Shown here in pieces: positions 42,429-50,373 of a stretch of DNA of 64,000 nt. The notes under the pieces are model-generated. The model saw only the letters and a list, made by a program, of their open reading frames with translations, made no database searches and was not told where the DNA came from. The first letter of the stretch is position 1; every line of letters begins with the position of its first letter. The DNA lies in the NCBI RefSeq assembly GCF_001611795.1, contig NZ_CP015098.1:8494001-8558000 (forward strand). The letters run 5' to 3'. The position numbers and the translations under genes are program-made. The DNA comes from Streptomyces qaidamensis. GTDB lineage: Bacteria > Actinomycetota > Actinomycetes > Streptomycetales > Streptomycetaceae.

Positions 42429-43064
42429 TCATGCGCCGCCCACCAGGATCACCTCCAGCGTGCGCGGACCATGCACCCCCTCCACCCGGTCCAGCTCGAT
42501 GTCACTGGTCGCCGACGGCCCGGAGATCCACGTCAACGGGCGTGCCGGGTCGAGGCGTTCGAGCCCCTGCGGCACGGACGACACGACCTGCTCCGGCACC
42601 CGTACGACGCAGACGTGATGGTCCGGGACGAGAGTGATGCGGCGCCGCCCCTGGTCGGGCGAGCCGTCCAGGACGATCGTCCCGGTCTCCGCGACGGCGA
42701 CCGCACAGGCCGTCACGACGCTGTCCACCCGGTCGAGTTCGTCCGGGGTGCTCTCGGCCCGGTCCGCCACCCGCGTCACGCCGGTCGCCGCCAGCCAGCC
42801 CTCGTCCAGCCCGGACGGCACCAGCACCGACGCCGCACCGCGCTTCTCCAGCAGTCCCGCGATCAGTGCGGGCAGGCCGGCCTCGTCGGTGCGGTGCACG
42901 ACCGCCCGGTAGTCCGCCAGGTTCTCGGCCAGCAGTTCCACCGTCTGCGCGGCGGTCCGCTGCCCGTGCTCGCGCAGATAGTCCCGCGCGATCGGCGCCT
43001 CGTCGGCCGACGCGTCCGCCAGCGCGCGCCGCACCCGTCCCAGGATCCGTTCCCTGCTGTTCAC
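42429..43064 (-). CDS. lutC: LutC/YkgG-type lactate utilisation protein
   Basis: The 211-residue LUD-domain protein is the last gene of a lutABC set. VVTACAVAVAETGTIVLDGS and HHVCVVRVPEQVV are characteristic LutC segments. The LutABC complex oxidises L-lactate to pyruvate through iron-sulfur centres. GTG overlaps the lutB stop by 4 nt. The whole set follows the rhamnose genes on the same strand, which makes lactate from rhamnose the probable substrate. Confidence 0.9.
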   Translation of the reverse strand: MNSRERILGRVRRALADASADEAPIARDYLREHGQRTAAQTVELLAENLADYRAVVHRTDEAGLPALIAGLLEKRGAASVLVPSGLDEGWLAATGVTRVADRAESTPDELDRVDSVVTACAVAVAETGTIVLDGSPDQGRRRITLVPDHHVCVVRVPEQVVSSVPQGLERLDPARPLTWISGPSATSDIELDRVEGVHGPRTLEVILVGGA

Positions 43065-44539
43065 CTGTCCCCGTCCTTCCCGCCACGAGTCCGCTGCCAC
43101 CAGTCCCGGAACGGCTCGGTCGGCACCGGCGGCAGATCCCGGGTCTCGCTCCAGGCCCTGCCCGGGCCCGGCAGCGTCCGGGGATGGAAGCGGCGGGACC
43201 TGGAGGCGGCACGCTGGCCCGTGCGGAGCGCGCCCGGGTGGGTGAAGGCCCAGCGGGCCGCACGCATCGCCGCCCGCTCGGCGGCGTGCCCCTTCGCCGG
43301 CCGCAGCACCACCTTGTTGCCCTCGCGGGTGACCTCCCCGCCCTGGACGACCCGCTCCCGCAGATGCACCAGGACCTCCGGGATGTCGATGGCGACCGGG
43401 CACACGTCGTAGCACGCCCCGCACAGCGAGGACGCGTACGGCAGCGAGGCGTCGATCTCGCTGCCGGTGCCCCGCAGTTGGGGGCTGAGGATCGCGCCGA
43501 TGGGGCCCGGGTACACCGAGCCGTAGGCGTGGCCGCCGGCCCGCTCGTACACCGGGCACACGTTCAGGCACGCCGAGCAGCGGATGCAGCGCAGTGCCTG
43601 CCGGCCGACCTCGTCGGCGAGGGTGTCGGTGCGGCCGTTGTCCAGCAGCACCAGGTGGAAGTTCTGCGGACCGTCCTCGTCCGTGGTGCCGGTCCACGTC
43701 GAGGTGTAGGGGTTCATGCGCTCGGCCGTGGAGGAGCGGGGGAGGGTCTGCAGGAACACCTCCAGGTCCTGCCATGTCGGCACGATCTTCTCGATGCCGA
43801 CCACCGAGATCAGCGTGTCGGGCAGGGTCAGGCACATCCGGCCGTTGCCCTCGGACTCCACGACCACGAGCGTGCCCGTCTCGGCGACCATGAAGTTGGC
43901 GCCGGAGATGCCCACCTTGGCGCGCAGGAACTTCTCCCGCAGGTGCAGGCGGGCGGCCTCGGCGAGTTCGGCCGGTGTGTCGGTCAGGCCCTCGGGAGCG
44001 GGCCGGCCCCACTCGCTCATCTCACGGGCGAAGATGTCCCGGATCTCGCCCCGGTTGCGGTGGATTGCGGGGACGAGGATGTGCGAGGGCCGGTCCTTGC
44101 CCAACTGCACGATCAGCTCGGCGAGGTCGGTCTCGTAGGCGTGGATGCCCTCGGCCTCCAGCGCCTCGTTGAGCCCGATCTCCTGCGTGGCCATGGACTT
44201 GACCTTGACGACCTCTGTCTCGCCGGTCATCTTCACGAGCCGGGTCACGATCTCGTTGGCCTCGCCCGCGTCGGCGGCCCAGTGCACGATGCCGCCCGCC
44301 GCCGTGACCGTCTCCTCCACCTGCACGAGGTAGCGGTCGAGATGGCGCAGCGTGTGGTCCTTGATCCGCTTGCCCGCCTCGCGCAGCTCGGCCCAGTCGG
44401 ACACCTCCGTGACGGCCTTCGCCCGCTTGGCGCGGATGGTGTGCGTGGCGTGCCGCAGATTGCCGCGCAGGGTCGTGTCCGCCACGGCCTCCCGCGCGGC
44501 CTCCGGAAACGCCGGCATCCCGAGATATGTCCCGCTCAT
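43061..44539 (-). CDS. lutB: LutB-type iron-sulfur lactate oxidation protein
   Basis: The 492-residue protein has an N-terminal LUD domain and a C-terminal pair of 4Fe-4S motifs (CIRCSACLNVCPVYE and CGACYDVCPVAID). MVAETGTLVVVESEGNGRM and the ribosome-coupled ATGA overlap with lutA are typical of LutB. It transfers electrons from lactate with LutA and LutC. The tail beyond the ferredoxin region is Arg-rich and variable. Confidence 0.93.
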   Translation of the reverse strand: MSGTYLGMPAFPEAAREAVADTTLRGNLRHATHTIRAKRAKAVTEVSDWAELREAGKRIKDHTLRHLDRYLVQVEETVTAAGGIVHWAADAGEANEIVTRLVKMTGETEVVKVKSMATQEIGLNEALEAEGIHAYETDLAELIVQLGKDRPSHILVPAIHRNRGEIRDIFAREMSEWGRPAPEGLTDTPAELAEAARLHLREKFLRAKVGISGANFMVAETGTLVVVESEGNGRMCLTLPDTLISVVGIEKIVPTWQDLEVFLQTLPRSSTAERMNPYTSTWTGTTDEDGPQNFHLVLLDNGRTDTLADEVGRQALRCIRCSACLNVCPVYERAGGHAYGSVYPGPIGAILSPQLRGTGSEIDASLPYASSLCGACYDVCPVAIDIPEVLVHLRERVVQGGEVTREGNKVVLRPAKGHAAERAAMRAARWAFTHPGALRTGQRAASRSRRFHPRTLPGPGRAWSETRDLPPVPTEPFRDWWQRTRGGKDGDR

Positions 44540-45291
44540 GGGGCCGGTTCCTCCTCCGTGCTCGCCAGGATCTCCGCGATGTGCACCGGCCGCATGCCGG
44601 TCCGCAGCCGGGCCATCGTCCCGCCGATGTGCATCAGACAGGAGTTGTCGGCCGCGCACAGCACCTCGGCGCCGGTCGACTCGGCGTTGCGCACCTTGTC
44701 GGCGCCCATCGCCGCCGAGACGTCGGAGTTCTTCAGCGCGAAGGTGCCGCCGAACCCGCAGCACTCGTCGGCCCCCGGCAGCTCGACGAGCTCCAGCCCC
44801 CTCACCGCCTGCAGCAGACGCCGAGGGCGCTCACCGAGTCCGAGTCCGCGCAGCCCGTGGCAGGTCGGGTGGTACGTCACCGTGTGCGGGTAGTACGCCC
44901 CGACGTCCGTCACGCCCAGCACGTCGACCAGGAACTCGGTCAGCTCGTACGTCTTGGGCACCACCGGCGCCAGCGTCGCCGCGAGGGTGTCGCCCCGCCC
45001 CTCGGCCCGGGCCCGCTCACCCATCCGCGGATACAGCTCCCGCACCATCGCCCCGCACGACCCGGACGGTGTCACGATCGCCTCGTACTCGCCGAAGACA
45101 TCGGAGAAATGCCGGGCGAGCGGCTCGGCCTCGTGCCGGTATCCGGTGTTGTAGTGGGCCTGCCCGCAGCAGGTCTGCGCCATCGGGAAGTCGACGTCGA
45201 CGCCCAGCCTGGTCAGCAGTTTCACCACGGCACGCCCGGTGTCCGGATAGAGCGTGTCGTTGACGCAGGTCAGGAACAGGGCGACACGCAT
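44536..45291 (-). CDS. lutA: LutA-type CCG-domain iron-sulfur oxidoreductase subunit
   Basis: The 251-residue protein has two CCG cysteine-rich domains (PMAQTCCGQAHYN near 37-49 and ADECCGFGGTF near 180-190), which bind an unusual 4Fe-4S cluster in LutA/HdrB relatives. AAGGAG precedes the ATG. The 70-nt gap from rhaB contains no clear terminator, so read-through from the rhamnose genes is expected. Confidence 0.93.
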   Translation of the reverse strand: MRVALFLTCVNDTLYPDTGRAVVKLLTRLGVDVDFPMAQTCCGQAHYNTGYRHEAEPLARHFSDVFGEYEAIVTPSGSCGAMVRELYPRMGERARAEGRGDTLAATLAPVVPKTYELTEFLVDVLGVTDVGAYYPHTVTYHPTCHGLRGLGLGERPRRLLQAVRGLELVELPGADECCGFGGTFALKNSDVSAAMGADKVRNAESTGAEVLCAADNSCLMHIGGTMARLRTGMRPVHIAEILASTEEEPAP

Positions 45292-45361
45292 CGCGGCTCC
45301 TTGTGGTCGGTCATCGGATGAGTGAAGCGTAGTCCGGGGACAAGAGGCGGGGGAGACCTCG

Positions 45362-46810
45362 TCAGTCCCCGGCGAGCCGGGCCTGCGCGGCGCGCCACCG
45401 CTCGGTCCCGCCCCGGGGCTCGTACCGGGTGAGCGGCTGCGTGTTCACCAGCAGCCGCCGCATCCCGGTCATGTCGCCGACCAGCCCGTGTGACCGCGCC
45501 TGCACGAGGACGTTCCCGAGCGCGGCGGCCTCGGTCGGCCCCGCCACCACCGGCAGCCCGCAGGCGTCGGCGGTCAGCTGGCACAGCAGGGCGTTGCGCG
45601 TGCCGCCGCCGACCACGTGTACGACGTCGACCGCCTGTCCGGCCAGCCGCTGGGCGTCCTGGACGGCCTTGCGGTGGGCGAGAGCGAGGGAGTCGAGGAT
45701 GCAGCGCGTCACCTCGGCCGGCGTCTCGGGCACGGGCTGCCCCGAGAGCCGGCACGCCTCGGCGATCCGCTCCGGCATCCGCCCCGGCGCGAGGAACGCC
45801 GCGTCCCCCGCGTCCACGACCGACCGCAGCGCCGGAGCCTTGGACGCCTCCAGCAGCAGCGCCCCCAGATCCGGGTCGCCCCAGGCCCGCACGGACTCCT
45901 GGAGCAGCCACAGCCCCATGATGTTCCGCAGGTAGCGGACCGTGCCGTCCAGCCCCAGCTCGTTGGTGAAGTTGGCCGCCCGGCTCTCCTCGGTCAGCAC
46001 CGGCGCGTCCAGCTCCAGACCGGCCAGCGACCAGGTGCCGGTGCAGATGTAGGCGAACCGCTCGCCCGAGGCCGGTACGGCGGCGACCGCGGAGGCGGTG
46101 TCGTGCGACCCGACGGCCGTCACCGGCACGGGACCGGCGAGCCCGGTCTCCTCCAGCACCTCGCCGCGCAGCAGCCCCGCCGGATCGCCGGGCTGCCGCA
46201 GCGGCGCGAACAGGCCCAGGTCGATACCGAGCCGGGAGGCGACGTCGTACGCCCAGTCGCGGGTGCGCGGATCGATCAACTGGGTCGTGGACGCGTTGGT
46301 CAGCTCCGTGCCCTGCTCGCCGGTCAGCCAGTACGTCAGCAGGTCCGGCATCAGCAACAGCCGCCGGGCCTCGCCGAGCTGGGCCGTGGAGCGGGCGGCG
46401 GTGAGCTGGTACAGGGTGTTGAACGGGGCGTACTGCAACCCGGTGGCGGCGTACAGCTCCTCGGCGGGCACGGTCGCCCACACCTTCTCCGCGACCCCCT
46501 CGGTCCGGGGGTCCCGGTAGTGCACGGGGTTGCCGAGCAGCGCCCCGTCCGCGTCCAGCAGCCCGTAGTCCACGGCCCAGCTGTCGATGCCGACGGAGTC
46601 GACCTGACCCGCCGCCCGCAGCCCGTCCAGCACTCCGGCATACAGCCCGAGCACGTCCCAGCGCAGCCCCTCGGGCACCCGTACGGGCCGGTTGGGAAAA
46701 CGGTGCGCCTCGGCGAGCTCCAGGCTGTCCGGGCCGACGCGGCCGACCATGACGCGCCCGCTGGACGCGCCGAGGTCGACCGCGGCGTACGACTTCACGG
46801 CGGCGCTCAT
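45362..46810 (-). CDS. rhaB: rhamnulokinase
   Basis: A 482-residue FGGY-family sugar kinase. The N-terminal phosphate loop AVDLGASSGRVMVG, IDSWAVDYGLLD and the C-terminal HVVGGGTRNALLCQ are the diagnostic segments of rhamnulokinases. It phosphorylates L-rhamnulose to L-rhamnulose 1-phosphate. Its ATG overlaps the stop of the upstream aldolase/dehydrogenase gene by 4 nt, and lutABC follows on the same strand. Confidence 0.92.
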   Translation of the reverse strand: MSAAVKSYAAVDLGASSGRVMVGRVGPDSLELAEAHRFPNRPVRVPEGLRWDVLGLYAGVLDGLRAAGQVDSVGIDSWAVDYGLLDADGALLGNPVHYRDPRTEGVAEKVWATVPAEELYAATGLQYAPFNTLYQLTAARSTAQLGEARRLLLMPDLLTYWLTGEQGTELTNASTTQLIDPRTRDWAYDVASRLGIDLGLFAPLRQPGDPAGLLRGEVLEETGLAGPVPVTAVGSHDTASAVAAVPASGERFAYICTGTWSLAGLELDAPVLTEESRAANFTNELGLDGTVRYLRNIMGLWLLQESVRAWGDPDLGALLLEASKAPALRSVVDAGDAAFLAPGRMPERIAEACRLSGQPVPETPAEVTRCILDSLALAHRKAVQDAQRLAGQAVDVVHVVGGGTRNALLCQLTADACGLPVVAGPTEAAALGNVLVQARSHGLVGDMTGMRRLLVNTQPLTRYEPRGGTERWRAAQARLAGD

Positions 46811-48846
46811 CGCAGGAAGGCGGCCGCGACGCCGGCGTCCACGGGGATGTGCAGACCGGTCGTGTGGGTGAGGTCCCCACCGGTCAGCGCGAACACGGCG
46901 TTCGCCACGTGCTCGGGGAGCACCTCGCGCTTGAGGATGGTCCGCTGGGCGTAGAACTCACCCAGCTTCTCCTCCTCCACCCCGTACACGGCGGCCCGCT
47001 TGGCGCCCCACCCGCCGGCGAAGATCCCCGACCCGCGCACGACACCGTCCGGGTTGACCCCGTTGACGCGGATGCCGTGCTCGCCCAGCTCAGCGGCGAG
47101 CAGGCGCACCTGATGGGCCTGGTCGGCCTTGGTGGCGGAGTAGGCGATGTTGTTGGGACCGGCGAACACGGCGTTCTTCGAGGCGATGTAGACGATGTCA
47201 CCGCCCAGCTCCTGGGCGGTCATCACCCGGGCCGCTTCCCGCGACACGAGGAAGGACCCGCGCGCCATGATGTCGTGCTGGAGGTCCCAGTCCTCGGCGG
47301 AGGTCTCCAGCAGCGGCTTGGAGATCGAGATGCCCGCGTTGTTGACGACGAGGTCCACCCCGCCGAAGGCCAGCACCGCCGCCCGGAACGCCTCGGCGAT
47401 CTGCTCCTCCGAGGTCACGTCCACCGTCACGGCGACGGCCTTGTCCGACCCGCCCAGCTCCTCGGCGACGGCCTCGGCGTTCTCCGCGTTGAGATCGGCG
47501 ACGACCACACACGCCCCCTCGGCGACAAGCCGGTGCGCGATGGCCTTCCCGATGCCGCTCCCGGCACCCGTCACCAGCGCCACCCGGGTCGCCAGCGCCT
47601 TGGGCTTCGGCATCCGCTGGAGCTTGGCCTCCTCCAGCGCCCAGTACTCGATCCGGAACTTCTCGGACTCCTCGATCGGCGCGTAGGTGGAGACGGCCTC
47701 GGCTCCGCGCATCACGTTGATGGCGTTGACGTAGAACTCGCCCGCGACCCGGGCTGTCTGCTTGTCCTTGCCGAAGGAGAACATGCCCACGCCCGGCACC
47801 AGCACGATCGCCGGGTCGGCGCCGCGCATGGCGGGGGAGTCGGGTTCGGCGTGCCGCCGGTAGTAGGCGGCGTACTCCTCGCGGTATTCGGCGTGCAGCT
47901 CCTTCAGCCGGGCGATCGCCTCGTCGAGCGGCGCGCTCGGCGGCAGGTCCAGCACCAGCGGCCGGACCTTGGTGCGCAGGAAGTGGTCCGGGCAGGAGGT
48001 CCCGAGCGCGGCGAGCCGCGGGTGTTCCGCACTCGCGAGGAAGTCGAGCACGGCCTCGGAGTCGTGGAAGTGCCCGACCTGGGGCCGGTCCTGCGAGGCG
48101 ACGGCCCGCACGTACGGGGCGAGCGCGGCGGCCCGCTCCCGCCGCTCTGCGGCGCCCAGCGCGGCGTACCCCTCGATCACCGGACCGAAGGGCTCGGGCT
48201 TGCCCCGCTCGGCGAGGAACGTCTCGGCGGTCCGGATGATGTGCAGCGAGTTCCGCTCGCACTCCTCGGAGGTGTCACCCCAGGCGGTGATCCCGTGTCC
48301 GCCGAGGACGCACCCGATGGCCTGCGGGTTGGCCTTCTTCACGGCGGCGATGTCCAGCCCGAGCTGGAACCCGGGCCGCCGCCACGGCACCCACACCACA
48401 CTGTCCCCGAAGCACTCGGCGGTCAGCTTCTCCCCGTCGGCGGCGCAGGCGAGCGCGATCCCCGAGTCCGGGTGCAGATGATCGACGTGCGCGGCCTCTA
48501 CCAGCCCGTGCATCGCGGTGTCGATGGACGGAGCGGCCCCGCCCTTCCCGTGCAGGCAGTAGTCGAACGCGGCGACCATCTCGTCCTCACGCTCCACCCC
48601 CGGATACACCTCGACGAGCGCCCGCATCCGGTCCAGCCGCAGTACGGCCAGCCCCGCCTCGGTGAGCGTGCCGAGATCACCGCCGGACCCTTTGACCCAC
48701 ATCAGCTCGACATCGCCGCCGGTGACCGGGTCGGTCTCGGTTCCTTTGGCGGAGGCGTTGCCGCCGGCGTAGTTGGTGTTACGCGGATCGGCCCCGAGCC
48801 GGTGCGACCGGGCCAGCAGAGCGGCAGCTTCGGGATGGGTAGCCAT
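46807..48846 (-). CDS. bifunctional rhamnulose-1-phosphate aldolase / lactaldehyde dehydrogenase (RhaEW type)
   Basis: The 679-residue fusion has two parts. Residues 1 to about 420 form a class II aldolase/adducin domain with the metal-binding segment HVDHLHPDSG; residues about 445-679 form an SDR domain with TGAGSGIGKAI and YSATK. The aldolase half should cleave rhamnulose-1P to DHAP and L-lactaldehyde, and the dehydrogenase half should oxidise lactaldehyde to L-lactate. Such fusions (also called RhaD-AldA-like) are known in Bacillus, Chloroflexus and actinobacteria. AAAGGA precedes ATG 48846. Confidence 0.93.
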   Translation of the reverse strand: MATHPEAAALLARSHRLGADPRNTNYAGGNASAKGTETDPVTGGDVELMWVKGSGGDLGTLTEAGLAVLRLDRMRALVEVYPGVEREDEMVAAFDYCLHGKGGAAPSIDTAMHGLVEAAHVDHLHPDSGIALACAADGEKLTAECFGDSVVWVPWRRPGFQLGLDIAAVKKANPQAIGCVLGGHGITAWGDTSEECERNSLHIIRTAETFLAERGKPEPFGPVIEGYAALGAAERRERAAALAPYVRAVASQDRPQVGHFHDSEAVLDFLASAEHPRLAALGTSCPDHFLRTKVRPLVLDLPPSAPLDEAIARLKELHAEYREEYAAYYRRHAEPDSPAMRGADPAIVLVPGVGMFSFGKDKQTARVAGEFYVNAINVMRGAEAVSTYAPIEESEKFRIEYWALEEAKLQRMPKPKALATRVALVTGAGSGIGKAIAHRLVAEGACVVVADLNAENAEAVAEELGGSDKAVAVTVDVTSEEQIAEAFRAAVLAFGGVDLVVNNAGISISKPLLETSAEDWDLQHDIMARGSFLVSREAARVMTAQELGGDIVYIASKNAVFAGPNNIAYSATKADQAHQVRLLAAELGEHGIRVNGVNPDGVVRGSGIFAGGWGAKRAAVYGVEEEKLGEFYAQRTILKREVLPEHVANAVFALTGGDLTHTTGLHIPVDAGVAAAFLR

Positions 48847-48867
48847 GACAGTTCCTTTGCAACGGAG

Positions 48868-48922
48868 GGTGTGTAGTTCAGGGGCGCGGGGAACTGCGCG
48901 ACCAGCCACAACCGGCCCGCAG
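48868..48922. repeat. dispersed Streptomyces intergenic repeat, copy 2
   Basis: The spacer between rhaI and the aldolase fusion contains the GGGGCGCGGGGAACTGCGCG block followed by ACCAGCCACAAC, a sequence I associate with intergenic repeats in many Streptomyces genomes. Its reverse complement resembles the copy at 13296-13380. An AGTTC/GAACT stem (48875-48895) lies inside. Confidence 0.65.
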
Positions 48923-48951
48923 CCCGAAATCAAACAGAACCCGGCAGACGC

Positions 48952-50130
48952 TCACGCCCCCCAGCCGGCCTGCTGCCCGCCAACCCGCTCGGCCACGATC
49001 TGCTCGGCCCACCCGGACCGCCGGTACGCGGCGATGGGGTCGGCGTCCAGCCCCATCTCCTCCCGCACCTCCCGCAGCAACGGCCGCACATCCGTGTTGT
49101 ACGCATCCATCACCACGGCATTCGCCTCCAGCACATCCCCCGCCCGCTGCGCCGTCCCCAACGCGTCACCATCGACCAGCAGCGCCTTCGCCGTGGCCTC
49201 CTGCACGTTCATCACCGACCGGATGATCGCCGGGATCTTCGCCTCGATGTTGTGGCACTGGTCGAGCATGAACGCCACCTCGGGCGAGAACCCACCGCCC
49301 CGCACGACCTCGTACATGATCCGGAACAGCTGGAACGGATCCGCCGCCCCGACCATGAGGTCGTCGTCCGCGTAGAAGCGGGAGTTGAAGTCGAACCCAC
49401 CGAGCTTCCCCTCACGCAGCAGCGTCGCCACGATGAACTCGATGTTGGTCCCCGGCGCGTGATGCCCCGTGTCGACGACGACCTGCGCCTTCGGCCCGAG
49501 CTTCAGACAGTGGGCATAGGCGGTACCCCAGTCCGGCACATCCGTCGTGTAGAACGCCGGCTCGAAGAACTTGTACTCCAGCAGCATGCGCTGCCCGTCG
49601 CCGAGCCGCTCGTAGACCTCGGCCAACCCCTCGGCCAGCCGGTCCTGCCGCCCCCGGATGTCGTCCTGCCCGGGATAGTTCGTCCCGTCGGCGAACCACA
49701 GCTTGAGGTCCGCCGAGCCCGTCGCATCCATGATGTCGACGCACTCCAGCAGATGGTCCACGGCCTTGCGCCGCACGGAAGCCTCCGGATGACAGATGCT
49801 CCCGAGCTTGTAGTCGTCGTCCTGGAACGTGTTGGAGTTGATCGCCCCGAGCTTCACCCCGCGCTGCTCGGCGTGCTTGGCCAGCGCCGCGTAGTCGTCG
49901 ACCTTGTCCCACGGGATGTGCAGGGCCACGGTCGGGGCGACCCCGGTGAACTCGTGCACCTTCGCCGCGTCGTCCAGCTTCTCGAACGGGGTGCGCGGCA
50001 CACCCTGCTGCGCGAACACCTTGAACCGTGTGCCCGAGTTCCCGTAGGCCCACGACGGCGTCTCGACGGCCTGTGTCTTGAGAGCGGCCTTCGCCGCGGC
50101 GAGCTCGGTCACGTCAGGCTCCTGTGACAT
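48952..50130 (-). CDS. rhaI: L-rhamnose isomerase
   Basis: The 392-residue protein belongs to the RhaI-type (Pseudomonas stutzeri-like) L-rhamnose isomerases: a TIM barrel with metal-ligand segments around LLEYKFFEPAFY, VVVDTGHHAPGTN and FNSRFYADDDL. It converts L-rhamnose to L-rhamnulose. It is the first gene of the leftward operon, with a near-consensus promoter and a LacI-type operator within 70 nt of the start. A 105-nt repeat-bearing spacer separates it from the aldolase fusion. Confidence 0.92.
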   Translation of the reverse strand: MSQEPDVTELAAAKAALKTQAVETPSWAYGNSGTRFKVFAQQGVPRTPFEKLDDAAKVHEFTGVAPTVALHIPWDKVDDYAALAKHAEQRGVKLGAINSNTFQDDDYKLGSICHPEASVRRKAVDHLLECVDIMDATGSADLKLWFADGTNYPGQDDIRGRQDRLAEGLAEVYERLGDGQRMLLEYKFFEPAFYTTDVPDWGTAYAHCLKLGPKAQVVVDTGHHAPGTNIEFIVATLLREGKLGGFDFNSRFYADDDLMVGAADPFQLFRIMYEVVRGGGFSPEVAFMLDQCHNIEAKIPAIIRSVMNVQEATAKALLVDGDALGTAQRAGDVLEANAVVMDAYNTDVRPLLREVREEMGLDADPIAAYRRSGWAEQIVAERVGGQQAGWGA

Positions 50131-50151
50131 CGGGTCGTGACGACCACTGAA

Positions 50152-50199
50152 TGAAACGATTCAGGACGCGAAGCTATGGGCCCCCTGTAGGGGTGTCAA
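50152..50199 (-). promoter_or_regulatory. rhaI promoter with LacI-type operator
   Basis: On the minus strand, TTGACA (50194-50199), 17 bp, TAGCTT (50171-50176). TGAAACGATTCA (50152-50163) is a LacI-type palindrome just past the predicted transcription start and 22 nt before the ATG. Confidence 0.75.
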
Positions 50200-50273
50200 C
50201 CCCTCCGGCCAAGACGGTTTCCCGTGACCCGTGCGTGACCTTCTGTCCTCGAAACTTTTTCGACCGGAACCCA

Positions 50274-50329
50274 TTGACGTGACATGCGCGGCCCGCCTAA
50301 CGTCCCGGCAACCCAGTTGAAACCTTTCA
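50274..50329 (+). promoter_or_regulatory. rhamnose importer promoter with LacI-type operator
   Basis: TTGACG (50274-50279) and TAACGT (50298-50303) are 18 bp apart. The dyad TGAAACCTTTCA (50318-50329) lies just past the predicted start site, mirroring the rhaI side. An extra TCGAAA/TTTCGA dyad (50249-50263) sits upstream of the -35. Confidence 0.65.
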
Positions 50330-50373
50330 CGACGTCGAGAGGGCCGACCCGCCGGCGTCGTCGAGGAGCCCTC

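Noticed and set aside
42429..45291. Independent lactate-utilisation operon with its own promoter
   Set aside because: The 70-nt gap before lutA shows no convincing promoter or terminator and no LutR gene is near. Read-through from rhaB is simpler.
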